Positions 7,697 to 14,143 of a stretch of 19,734 bases of DNA are shown here, piece after piece. Made by a program: the position numbers and the translations under genes. The stretch's first letter is position 1. Each line of letters opens with the position of its first letter. The DNA lies in the NCBI GenBank assembly GCA_958449715.1, contig CAUDIU010000029.1:1-19734 (forward strand). The letters run 5' to 3'. The notes beneath the pieces were generated by a model. That model saw only the letters and a list, made by a program, of their open reading frames with translations, was not told the DNA's origin and did no database searches. The stretch is from an uncultured Clostridium sp. (GTDB lineage: Bacteria > Cyanobacteriota > Vampirovibrionia > Gastranaerophilales > Gastranaerophilaceae).

Positions 7697-8203
7697 TCAG
7701 CGGTTATAAAACTGACTGAATACTGAATATACTTCTACATCTTGCAGTTTGTTATTTCTTAGGGTTTCATTTTTTAACACTGCTTCTTTTACAAAACCTG
7801 AATTTTTCAAAAGCGTTTTTACTCTTGAATTGTCAGGATAAACAAGTGCTTTTATCTTTTTTAATCCATAAGTTTCAAAGCAGTAATTTATAAAAAATCT
7901 TGCACAACGTTTTGTATAATCACCCCAAAATCTTTTATCAAAACAAGTCGTCAATTCCGCACTATGCAGTCGTTTCCCATCACCTATCAGATTATCAAGA
8001 TATACAAATCCGCTAACTAAATCACCCTCTGTAATTACAAAGAAAAACGGAGATGTTCTTTGGATTAAATTAAAAAAATAATCATAGATATTGGAATTAT
8101 CTATGGCATAATCATCTTCCAAATATCGCAAATATTTTATATATAAAAATAAAGCCTGCTCAAAAAAAGCAGGTTTGTCAAAAGGATTTCTGTACTCAGT
8201 CAT
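7697..8203 (-). CDS. GNAT-family N-acetyltransferase inside the phage cassette
   Basis: GNAT enzymes move an acetyl group from acetyl-CoA to an amine. This 168-residue protein has a typical C-terminal half: strand KIKALVYPDN, then NSRVKTLLKNSGF (helix and the beta-bulge GF pair of RimJ/RimL-like members), and VEVYSVFSQFY at the end. The acetyl-CoA loop is weak (around CFDKRFWGDYTKR, about residues 87-99), so the substrate and activity are open. Its start overlaps the stop of the preceding gene as TAATG, a sign of translational coupling. Acetyltransferases occur next to structural genes in several podoviruses, where they may modify host or virion proteins. A terminator-like hairpin lies within its first 20 codons. 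Confidence 0.8.
   Translation of the reverse strand: MTEYRNPFDKPAFFEQALFLYIKYLRYLEDDYAIDNSNIYDYFFNLIQRTSPFFFVITEGDLVSGFVYLDNLIGDGKRLHSAELTTCFDKRFWGDYTKRCARFFINYCFETYGLKKIKALVYPDNSRVKTLLKNSGFVKEAVLKNETLRNNKLQDVEVYSVFSQFYNR
8155..8173 (-). other. Intragenic terminator-like hairpin near the 5' end of the acetyltransferase gene
   Basis: On the minus strand CCTGCT and AGCAGG pair around a 7-base T-rich loop, and the stem is followed by CTTTATTTTTATAT. It lies about 30-50 bases inside the coding region. It might act as an attenuator between the small terminase and portal parts of the operon; the stem is short (6 bp), so it may also be chance in AT-rich coding sequence. Confidence 0.35.
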
Positions 8204-8553
8204 TAAAATACCGCTTTCTCAAATTTTACATACGCAGATTCTGTCGTAAATGCATCTAATTGACCTTTTAGCATTTTTTCTCTTACGTTATTTTGAATAC
8301 CAATCAAAGCATCAGCTTGAATACCGTTTACAAAAGTTTCGCATTTTGTATTACGATTAAAATATCTGAACACTGAACATTTTGAAAAGATTTTATCTTG
8401 AGGAACATCTTTTATATCAGTATAAGTTTTAGGCACAACTTTTTGTTTTGATTTCTTCAAATCTTCCATAAATTCTTTTTCAATTTTCATTTTAATAAGA
8501 TCTTCAATAGAAGCATTATTTAACAACCTTTCTTCTGCTTCATTATTTTTCAT
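8203..8553 (-). CDS. Small cassette protein of unknown function
   Basis: This 116-residue protein starts at 8553, where AAAGGAG lies 8 bases upstream; a longer frame from 8589 lacks such a site and would overlap the terminase gene. The N-terminal 45 residues are charged and helical (EAEERLLNNASIEDLIKMK). A middle part with two Cys (KCSVFRYFNRNTKCETF) leads into a segment with ADALIGIQNNVREKMLKG. No signal peptide or membrane segment is visible. It lies 16 bases after the small terminase and is coupled to the acetyltransferase by TAATG, so the three form one operon. I do not recognise the family. The position next to the portal would fit a minor head or packaging accessory protein. Confidence 0.7.
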   Translation of the reverse strand: MKNNEAEERLLNNASIEDLIKMKIEKEFMEDLKKSKQKVVPKTYTDIKDVPQDKIFSKCSVFRYFNRNTKCETFVNGIQADALIGIQNNVREKMLKGQLDAFTTESAYVKFEKAVF

Positions 8554-8569
8554 AAACAATTCTCCTTTA

Positions 8570-9010
8570 TTAAATTTTTTCATCATCAAGATTTGAAATT
8601 GTTATAATCTTTGCAGCTTTATATTCATCTTCATTATCTTGAGTAATCGTGAACCCTAAATACTTACACAAACTTTCTAATGCTTTTAATCCTGCAGATG
8701 TATCTCGAAGTTTCTTCTTCCCAGTCGGACATCCTTCTTTATCCAAAATATCTTCTTCTTCCAAAGAAAATTCTGCAATCTGCAAAAGTTTTTGAATTAC
8801 ATAACCTTTATTAACTCTCAAAGAATTAATCTGACTTTTTAACTGAAATTTAATTTCTTTTATTATCAAATCTTCAGACAAAAGTCTTGATGCAGTCTCT
8901 TTCAAATCTTTTGATTTATATCCGGCATTTTTCGCAGAAAGTTCTCCATTTAGGGATTTTATATATTCAGTTACAAATTTTTTCTGTTGTATTGTTAATT
9001 TTTTCATCAT
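8570..9010 (-). CDS. Phage terminase small subunit
   Basis: The small terminase recognises the packaging site on DNA and hands it to the large subunit. This 146-residue protein begins with the Terminase_2 pattern: LTIQQKKFVTEYIKSLNGELSAKNAGYKSKDLKETASRLL, given here in parts as LTIQQKKFVTEY, AKNAGYKS and ASRLLS, the N-terminal helix-turn-helix. A helical oligomerisation part follows, and TSAGLKALESLCKYLGF at about residues 104-120 is also typical. Two start codons are adjacent (MM); the Shine-Dalgarno is weak. It heads an operon with the 116-residue protein, acetyltransferase and portal. The region upstream (9011-9196) is regulatory and carries an opposing promoter. Confidence 0.9.
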   Translation of the reverse strand: MMKKLTIQQKKFVTEYIKSLNGELSAKNAGYKSKDLKETASRLLSEDLIIKEIKFQLKSQINSLRVNKGYVIQKLLQIAEFSLEEEDILDKEGCPTGKKKLRDTSAGLKALESLCKYLGFTITQDNEDEYKAAKIITISNLDDEKI

Positions 9011-9040
9011 TTTTCAGGGTAATAATTATGTACTTTTCTT

Positions 9041-9054
9041 TACAAATCTTTGTA
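9041..9054. promoter_or_regulatory. Palindrome in the small-terminase control region
   Basis: TACAAA-TC-TTTGTA is a perfect 14-base inverted repeat, about 30 bases upstream of the small terminase start. A second inverted repeat, TTTGAA-4-TTCAAA (9058-9073), lies next to it and overlaps the -35 of the plus-strand promoter. They may be operator sites; AT-rich DNA makes short palindromes common, so confidence is low. Confidence 0.35.
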
Positions 9055-9058
9055 CTAT

Positions 9059-9087
9059 TTGAATTTTTTCAAAAAAAATTGTATAAT
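9059..9087 (+). promoter_or_regulatory. Consensus sigma-70 promoter on the plus strand, opposite the cassette genes
   Basis: TTGAAT (9059-9064), a 17-base spacer, then a perfect TATAAT (9082-9087). All cassette genes read the other way, so this promoter fires against the operon. The expected start is about 9094, just ahead of a hairpin with a T tract. Confidence 0.6.
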
Positions 9088-9093
9088 AATCAT

Positions 9094-9164
9094 GCTATTT
9101 ATATTTCGGCTAGTGTAAATCTTAACAGGAGGGGAAAATGAATTTTAAACTTCCTGTTTTTTTT
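9094..9164 (+). ncRNA. Putative short RNA with Shine-Dalgarno-bearing terminator hairpin (may hold a 13-codon ORF)
   Basis: Transcription from the promoter at 9059-9087 would give an RNA of about 70 bases. It ends in a hairpin: AACAGGA (9124-9130) pairs with TCCTGTT (9152-9158), with an inner AAAA/TTTT stem, followed by eight T (9157-9164). The loop side holds AGGAGGGG and an ATG at 9138 that opens a 13-codon frame (MNFKLPVFFVQKN, stop at 9177-9179). If the T tract works as a terminator, that frame is cut before its stop, so I favour a non-coding or regulatory RNA. It could act on the cassette mRNA by base pairing or by transcriptional collision. No known RNA family is recognised. Confidence 0.45.
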
Positions 9165-9196
9165 GTGCAAAAAAACTAACCAATATTAGAGACAAC

Positions 9197-9835
9197 TTAC
9201 CTTCTATGTAACTTAACAGAAGGAGTTTCATCTATACTTGCAGAAATCCTTGAACGCATATTCGCTAATGCATCTTTATACATACTATACCAATAATTAA
9301 ATCGAACATGCTGTGGATTTCCCTTCAACCGCATACAAGCTCCATATACTAACAATGGTTCTACAAAAGGTTCAGGTATCAAAGATGAATCCTCTGAATC
9401 TTCCATTTGGAATTTTTCATTACCTTCTGAATCTTTGGCACAATTTTTCGTATAATACAATATATCTATATTTTTGTCTTGGTTAAAAATTGGAAGCAAA
9501 ATTTTATCATTAAACAAACTATACGTATTTTGAGGTTGAGAGTTAACAAAAAATGCTTCAAAGTCTTGAAAGTAATCAAATTTAACTCCATCTATTACTA
9601 ATGTTTCAATTCTTCCTTCTACTGTATTATCAATTTCACCTGTATTTTTTGGCAGACTTAATTCTGTTTTTCTCAATAAAAAAGCCCATCTGTCAAAACC
9701 GCAAATTTCCGAATTTAAAACATTTATAATATTTTTCAACTTTTTGTGGTCATTTTTAGTTAATTCAGAAAAAGCACTCACCTGTTTATAATTTAATTCA
9801 ACAAGACATTTATTTATAAGTTCTAAATAATTCAT
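9197..9835 (-). CDS. Head-tail adaptor protein (podovirus gp4/gp11-like)
   Basis: This 212-residue protein starts like the small helical adaptors that bind under the portal ring: MNYLELINKCLVELNYKQV, then a helix through HKKLKNIINVLNSEI and WAFLLRKTELSLP. A beta-rich middle (VEGRIETLVIDGVKF, DKILLPIF, DILYYTK) follows, then a C-terminal helical part with PEPFVEPLLVYGACMRLK and YSMYKDALANMRSR, a common ending in this group. The start at 9835 has AAAGGA 6 bases upstream. A strong terminator lies between it and the scaffold-like gene, so it may have its own promoter or depend on read-through. Adaptors join the portal to the nozzle protein, here encoded about 2 kb upstream. Assignment is from pattern and context. 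Confidence 0.75.
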   Translation of the reverse strand: MNYLELINKCLVELNYKQVSAFSELTKNDHKKLKNIINVLNSEICGFDRWAFLLRKTELSLPKNTGEIDNTVEGRIETLVIDGVKFDYFQDFEAFFVNSQPQNTYSLFNDKILLPIFNQDKNIDILYYTKNCAKDSEGNEKFQMEDSEDSSLIPEPFVEPLLVYGACMRLKGNPQHVRFNYWYSMYKDALANMRSRISASIDETPSVKLHRR

Positions 9836-9859
9836 ACATTTCCTTTCTTAATCTTCAAG

Positions 9860-9888
9860 AAAAAACAGTCTTAAAAAGACTGTTTTTT
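9860..9888. terminator. Bidirectional rho-independent terminator after the scaffold-like gene
   Basis: A 13-bp stem (AAAAAACAGTCTT / AAGACTGTTTTTT) closes a 3-base loop and carries A and T runs on both sides, so it should work on the minus strand (after the scaffold-like gene) and on the plus strand. Confidence 0.85.
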
Positions 9889-9911
9889 CCACAAAGATTT
9901 TTTGAATATTG

Positions 9912-10565
9912 CTATTTTATAAGACCTTTTCTTAATTGATCCATAATTGCACTTTCGTACTTAGCAAATTCCGCACCACTCATTTTGCCGATTTGTTCAC
10001 GAGTGAAAACCAAATTTTTTAAACCGTCAGATCCAGAATTTTGAGCATTAGCTCTCAATCTCTGTTTTGCGGTCTCATTTTCGCTATTTAATGTTTTTTC
10101 GTGTTGTAATTCTCTCAAATATTTCTCAATAGCTGTTTTTTCAATTTTTTCAACTAAAGCTGAAATTTTTGAGAGTTCATCCTGATCTAAAGCAACATTA
10201 GAACTTCTTAAATAATCATAAACATCAATTCTACCATCTTGATTAAAGAAATCAGGAGTCACAGCATTTGCCTGCAATTGACCTTGTTGTTGAGCAACTG
10301 GCTGTTGTTGCGCACCTTGAGGAGTTTGACCTTGTTGACATAATGTATACTTTTCAAACGCCTTTTGTGTAACATAATTCATTAAATTTTGTCCTTGTTC
10401 TTGGGTCATAACCCCTGATTGCACAAGATTTTTAATAGTTTTTAAATCATTCACAGCCATTTGTTTCACAGACTCAGCATCACTATTGACAGTTTGTTGA
10501 GCTCCAGGTATCGCTTGTTGATTACCGGCATAGGATGAAAGATTTTGTATATTTTGTTCATTCAT
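9912..10565 (-). CDS. Scaffold-like head assembly protein
   Basis: Scaffold proteins direct coat protein into procapsids and then leave or are cleaved. This 217-residue protein fits that type: no Cys-rich or catalytic motif, a Gln-rich low-complexity stretch at about residues 78-103 (QGQTPQGAQQQPVAQQQGQ), a long charged helix from about 125 to 175 (DELSKISALVEKIEKTAIEKY), and a short basic helical C-terminus (AIMDQLRKGLIK) of the sort that docks on coat protein. It begins 2 bases after the 78-residue gene, with GAGG about 9 bases upstream. It follows the coat gene in transcription, the reverse of the usual scaffold-before-coat order. An internal virion protein is a possible alternative. Confidence 0.65.
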   Translation of the reverse strand: MNEQNIQNLSSYAGNQQAIPGAQQTVNSDAESVKQMAVNDLKTIKNLVQSGVMTQEQGQNLMNYVTQKAFEKYTLCQQGQTPQGAQQQPVAQQQGQLQANAVTPDFFNQDGRIDVYDYLRSSNVALDQDELSKISALVEKIEKTAIEKYLRELQHEKTLNSENETAKQRLRANAQNSGSDGLKNLVFTREQIGKMSGAEFAKYESAIMDQLRKGLIK

Positions 10566-10567
10566 AA

Positions 10568-10804
10568 TTAAAGTACCTCATTTTTCATATATTCAACCGC
10601 TAATTCTATTGCATCATCAATAAAAGAGGATAATAACAATGAAATAATCGGTTTAAAAAGAGCAGGAACAGGAATTTTTTCAACAATATATTTTATTGCC
10701 ATTTCTTTTTTTTGTTGTCCTTTATTACTTCCTAATGCTTCTTCCGCCTTAACGACAGCAGTTTTAGCTAGCTCTTTTATACTTTCTTTTAAGTTATCAA
10801 ACAT
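10568..10804 (-). CDS. Small helical protein, holin-LLH-like pattern
   Basis: I place the start at 10804, where GAGG lies 6 bases upstream of MFDNLKES; the longer frame from 10834 begins inside a hairpin. The 78 residues are mostly helical: an amphipathic N-terminal part (LKESIKELAKTAVVKAEEAL), a Gly/Gln hinge, KKEMAIKYIVEKIPVP, a hydrophobic stretch FKPIISLLLSSF, and a C-terminal helix with DDAIELAVEYMKN. The second half resembles the soluble part of LLH-type holins as I recall them, but the usual N-terminal membrane segment is missing and the only hydrophobic run is short. It could equally be a small head protein, given its place between coat and scaffold-like genes. Function is unproven. 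Confidence 0.6.
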   Translation of the reverse strand: MFDNLKESIKELAKTAVVKAEEALGSNKGQQKKEMAIKYIVEKIPVPALFKPIISLLLSSFIDDAIELAVEYMKNEVL

Positions 10805-10825
10805 AATTAACCTCGTTATTTTAAA

Positions 10826-10865
10826 ATAATGCATCTTCTCATATAATTTTTTGAAGATGCATTAT
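10826..10865 (-). terminator. Hairpin between coat and 78-residue gene (weak terminator or processing site)
   Basis: A 13-bp perfect stem (10826-10838 with 10853-10865; core ATAATGCATCTTC) closes a 14-base loop. On the minus strand it is followed by TTAAAATAACG, which is only weakly T-rich. It may reduce read-through or protect the coat mRNA so that coat is made in excess. Confidence 0.5.
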
Positions 10866-10881
10866 GGGGTGTAGATAAATT

Positions 10882-11742
10882 TTATGCAGCAGCAGACGCA
10901 GAAGATACAACCATTTTGGCAAGAGCTTTTGGCTGTACCACTTTTGCACCATACAAATAAAGCCCTCTTACTAAATCAGAGAAACTATCTTTATCTCTCA
11001 AGCTTTCAATTTTTGATAATTGAGACGCAAAAGTAATAGCTTCATTTGTACCTGCTAAGACATAATATTTACCAGAAACATCTCCTAAATTTGTACTTAC
11101 TAAAACATCCATGCCAGCAATTCTACCAATTGCACCTTCTCTTAAAGTTTCATCTGCAACATTATGAGCTCCAATAAATTCAGAACTTTGTAATAAATAA
11201 GATTCTATTGTAGGATTAATTACAACCCAAGGTCTTACACCTGTTGTTACAGCATTTGAATTTTTCAAACATAGAGCTAATTCTACAAATTTTGAATAAA
11301 TAGTAGATTTATCAAGAGTTACTGCAGCTTCTTCTGTTCCTACAATATTATTTTCATCAACTTCTGTATGCAATGACAAAATATAAGCGTCTTGAACTTC
11401 CTCAATCGCTTTTTTAGCATTTTTTAAATGAGCTTCCATAATATCAGTATTAGCTTGAACTTGAGCTACATCATTGATTTTAAATGCAAAGAATTTTTTC
11501 TGATCAATTACCAAATCTTGAGATGTTGGTTCTAATTCATCATAAGTAATATTAGAAGTACTCAATGTTGAAATTGCAACATCTGCAGGAGTAATAATTT
11601 TTACTTTATCACCTTGATTTTTAATTTCACCTTCCCAATTTCTGTTAACACATTGGAGCATTACGCATTCTTTTGAAAGCATATAGTTAAGCTTTTGGCT
11701 CCAAATTTCAGGGATAAATGCAGAATAAGCATTGTCAGTCAT
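10882..11742 (-). CDS. Major capsid (coat) protein, P22 coat / protein 5-like
   Basis: The coat protein forms the icosahedral head, probably with the HK97 fold. This 286-residue protein shows the pattern I associate with the P22 coat group: near the N-terminus IPEIWSQKLNYML, then CVNRNWEGEIKNQGDKVKI (about residues 32-50), DLVIDQKKFFAFKINDV (about 75-91), a helix with KKAIEEVQDAYILSLHTE, and near the C-terminus GRIAGMDVLVSTNL and YLYGAKVVQPKALA. It is shorter than P22 coat (about 430 residues), which suggests that insertion domains are absent. AAAGGAAAC lies 6 bases before the ATG. It sits between the nozzle-like and 78-residue genes, with a hairpin after its stop. I am confident of the role, less of the exact subfamily. 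Confidence 0.9.
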   Translation of the reverse strand: MTDNAYSAFIPEIWSQKLNYMLSKECVMLQCVNRNWEGEIKNQGDKVKIITPADVAISTLSTSNITYDELEPTSQDLVIDQKKFFAFKINDVAQVQANTDIMEAHLKNAKKAIEEVQDAYILSLHTEVDENNIVGTEEAAVTLDKSTIYSKFVELALCLKNSNAVTTGVRPWVVINPTIESYLLQSSEFIGAHNVADETLREGAIGRIAGMDVLVSTNLGDVSGKYYVLAGTNEAITFASQLSKIESLRDKDSFSDLVRGLYLYGAKVVQPKALAKMVVSSASAAA

Positions 11743-11810
11743 TTTTTTGTTTCCTTTCTTTTCTAACTACAAATAAAAAATATGAGTGGTGTTATTTTAA
11801 AAGATTGAAC

Positions 11811-13319
11811 TTAGTCATCTTCATATATTTCTCTAAATTGCAGCCCAATAATTGCACAAGATTGTGTAACTTCTTCCCCCATTACACATAATTGAACAGC
11901 ATAATTAGCCTCAGAAATTTCAGCTTTCTCCATAGAATCTTTATTTACTGACCATACAGGGACACTCGCATCATCTGGAGTCCAATGACAAGGCAAGTCA
12001 TCTGATGTTTCATCATCTGCCCAAATCAAATGATCCTGATGAACTGAATAAATTTTTTCAATATCATCTGAATACTCACTATCATAATCTTTATATACAG
12101 AAAAATTGAAATTGTTATCATATTCTGTATCTAACAAAAAATAAAATTCATCAATCATTTTTCTATGATGAGGATTGGACAAAGCCAAAAATGGGGACTT
12201 CCACATAAAGTTTATAACATTACCATTAAAAGTTGTCCCAAAGTCCTCCTTATAAATATTACCGTCTTTATCTGCTGTATATATAGCATTGTTATAAATA
12301 CAAGCTGTAACAATATTTTGAGGAACAATCCTTTTGTACCAAGCTTTATTAACATAATCATTAATCCATATAGTATGGAAATAGGCATCATCTGCATAAG
12401 GGAAGAAAAACCACATTTGACTTCTTGATTCATAATGTAAACATATTGTATTTTCTAACTTTCCAAAAGACGAAAATTCCTGTTTAATTTTCTGAGAAAT
12501 CTCACTTCCTAACTGGATTTGATTTAACTCCCCAACCTGCTCCAATGCAAAAATTCCATTACTTAGAAAATATTGCTTATTTTCAACATTAACAATTGAA
12601 TTAGCTCCAACTGCACCTTTATTTGCAAATAATGTAATTGCAAAATCATCAGGACTTGTTCCACTTAATAAATAAACACTATCATCTTTATACACTGCCA
12701 AATAATCTTTATAAGGTTTTAATGCAGTAATTGATCCTGTATCAGTATGAAATTCATTAATATACCCAGCATCATCAGATGTTGTAAAATCATTATAAGT
12801 GCCTAATGCAGAATAATAGATAGTAGCATCTTTAGCAACCCAAACTCTACCCTTGTAAACTGCCATTGAAGCTCCTAAAACAGTATTACTAGACAAATCC
12901 TTTAAGTTACACTCAACAACATCATAAGTTTCATTATTTTTTATATAGAATAATCCGTCTGCCTCTGTATTAATTAAAATCCCGTTTAAGAAATTCAAAA
13001 ATACAGGTTTAACACCAGATAATGTTTTATCAACTAATATTTTCTTTGAATGAACTTCATCATAAATATAAATCTTACCTGATATAGTTGTAATAACTAA
13101 CTTATTCACATCATAAGCAGAAATTTCAGCCAAACCGGTAATTTCTTCCCCAATTTCTAAAAATAAAGAATTGCCCTTTTGTTTGACAATTCCTCTATTT
13201 TGCAAAATTTCAACATTTTCAGCATCAGCCCAATAAATCTTTTTTGTATCAATACCCAATTCAGTCTTTGTTAACGCTTGATTTATCCCGCCTGATAAAT
13301 TGTAATAAGCAACTTCCAT
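11811..13319 (-). CDS. Tail nozzle / DNA-stabilisation-like protein
   Basis: I start this gene at 13319 (MEVAYYNLSGGINQ), where AAAGGAGT lies about 9 bases upstream; a frame from 13349 would overlap the endolysin gene and has no such site. The 502 residues are almost all beta, with repeated short blades each containing Tyr or Trp after a turn (for example GKIYIYDE, GRVWVAKDATIYYS, DYLAVYKDDSVYLLSG, NKQYFLSNGIFAL, NAIYTADKDGNIYKE). That points to a beta-propeller, as in the nozzle proteins of T7 (gp12) and the P22 gp10 group, which close the portal channel and hold the packaged DNA. There is no fibre or spike gene next to it. It lies 5 bases after the endolysin stop, so translation is probably coupled. 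Confidence 0.8.
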   Translation of the reverse strand: MEVAYYNLSGGINQALTKTELGIDTKKIYWADAENVEILQNRGIVKQKGNSLFLEIGEEITGLAEISAYDVNKLVITTISGKIYIYDEVHSKKILVDKTLSGVKPVFLNFLNGILINTEADGLFYIKNNETYDVVECNLKDLSSNTVLGASMAVYKGRVWVAKDATIYYSALGTYNDFTTSDDAGYINEFHTDTGSITALKPYKDYLAVYKDDSVYLLSGTSPDDFAITLFANKGAVGANSIVNVENKQYFLSNGIFALEQVGELNQIQLGSEISQKIKQEFSSFGKLENTICLHYESRSQMWFFFPYADDAYFHTIWINDYVNKAWYKRIVPQNIVTACIYNNAIYTADKDGNIYKEDFGTTFNGNVINFMWKSPFLALSNPHHRKMIDEFYFLLDTEYDNNFNFSVYKDYDSEYSDDIEKIYSVHQDHLIWADDETSDDLPCHWTPDDASVPVWSVNKDSMEKAEISEANYAVQLCVMGEEVTQSCAIIGLQFREIYEDD

Positions 13320-13324
13320 ATAAA

Positions 13325-13816
13325 TTACACTCCTTTTAATTTGTACCATTTAACTTTTGAACGGATAAAACTTCCTACCTCATTTTTTTCAACCCAACTG
13401 TAAGGAGGCAGATAAATAATATCAATTTTACCTGCAGACGTAGTTCTAGGATTCTTTATCCCAAATTCGTAATGAGTTAAAACTGATTGCGGAGTAACCT
13501 CTAAATTATACTTCTTGACAAGGTTCGCACAAAATTCCATTGTTTTTTCAAATTGCTTCTTTAAAATAGGGTATTTACCAACAGATAACTTATTTATAAA
13601 ACCAGCCATTCCACAAATTGCAACACCTATTGAACCTGTATTACCACCGCCTGTGTGAGCTGCATATTTCCCCAATTTACAAATTTCATTATCTTCAGGT
13701 CTAAACTTCCCATTATGAATAATTCCATCCTTATCTATCAGAAAATGATAATGTTCCTTTTCATATTCAGTCGGATAATACCCTCCTGCAGTCCAATGAA
13801 TAATTATTCTTTTCAT
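13325..13816 (-). CDS. Endolysin: N-acetylmuramoyl-L-alanine amidase (PGRP/Amidase_2 type)
   Basis: This enzyme cuts the bond between muramic acid and the stem peptide of peptidoglycan. The 163 residues form one compact amidase domain, without a cell-wall-binding domain, much like T7 lysozyme. Visible parts are IIIHWTAGG with zinc ligand H7, HYHFLIDKDGIIHNG, AAHTGGGNTGSIGVAICG, LTHYEFGI with ligand H115, and GKIDI with catalytic-type K130 and ligand D132. All expected zinc and catalytic positions are present, so it should be active. There is no signal peptide, so release needs a holin-like partner. GAGGA lies 5 bases before the start, inside the LuxR-type gene, which overlaps it by 50 bases. 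It is near the front of the operon, where phages usually have it at the end. Confidence 0.93.
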   Translation of the reverse strand: MKRIIIHWTAGGYYPTEYEKEHYHFLIDKDGIIHNGKFRPEDNEICKLGKYAAHTGGGNTGSIGVAICGMAGFINKLSVGKYPILKKQFEKTMEFCANLVKKYNLEVTPQSVLTHYEFGIKNPRTTSAGKIDIIYLPPYSWVEKNEVGSFIRSKVKWYKLKGV

Positions 13817-14021
13817 AAATATCCTCTAACCAATCTTTATTCATAAGTTTATAAATAATGGCTGCATGAGTTCTATTCTGAGCATTTAATTTTAAAACAA
13901 TTTTATCTATATGATTTCGGACAGTACCATATGCTATTTTTAACTCGACTCCGATTTCTTTATCAGAATACCCCAGTGCAACCAAAGTTAGTACTTTAAG
14001 TTCCTTTGGAGATAGTGCCAT
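13767..14021 (-). CDS. Solitary LuxR/NarL-type HTH regulator (GerE domain)
   Basis: The 84 residues are almost only a GerE DNA-binding domain: LSPKELKVLTLVALGYSDKEI, the recognition helix region YGTVRNHIDKIVLKL, and NRTHAAIIY. No receiver, autoinducer or other sensor domain is present, so activity may depend on protein level or a partner. About 20 residues (WLEDIYEKNNYSLDCRR) follow the domain; these codons overlap the first 50 bases of the endolysin gene and contain its Shine-Dalgarno. The gene opens the operon that continues into endolysin, nozzle, coat and scaffold-like genes, right after a terminator, so it is well placed to activate that operon. Solitary GerE proteins occur in some phages and in bacterial sporulation and motility control. 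Target sites are unknown. Confidence 0.88.
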   Translation of the reverse strand: MALSPKELKVLTLVALGYSDKEIGVELKIAYGTVRNHIDKIVLKLNAQNRTHAAIIYKLMNKDWLEDIYEKNNYSLDCRRVLSD

Positions 14022-14102
14022 TTTTCCTAATTCCCTCTATTATTAATTTTACAGTTAGCATACTAAAAAATATAAAAATTCTATTCATAATATTTCCGCT
14101 CA

Positions 14103-14127
14103 AAAAAATAGGGCGGGTAATCCGCCC
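14103..14127 (-). terminator. Rho-independent terminator after the Cys-rich gene
   Basis: On the minus strand GGGCGG and CCGCCC pair around a 5-base loop (14111-14127), followed by TATTTTTTT (14110-14102). It ends the Cys-rich transcript before the LuxR-type operon. The remaining 80 bases up to the LuxR-type start must hold that operon's promoter; I see TATGCT and TAGAAT boxes there, but no convincing -35. Confidence 0.85.
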
Positions 14128-14143
14128 AGAGAGTAAGATAATT

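Noticed and set aside
8887..9141. Plus-strand 84-codon frame across the small terminase start
   Set aside because: It is antisense to the terminase N-terminus and its product has no coherent features; the real plus-strand signal there is the promoter and hairpin from 9059 on.
9138..9179. 13-codon plus-strand peptide gene
   Set aside because: Good Shine-Dalgarno, but the frame crosses the T tract of a probable terminator and the ribosome site is in the stem; kept only as part of the putative RNA.
12165..12433. Open frames on both strands inside the nozzle-like gene
   Set aside because: Overlap fully with a 502-residue protein of consistent beta-propeller character; no Shine-Dalgarno or known motif.
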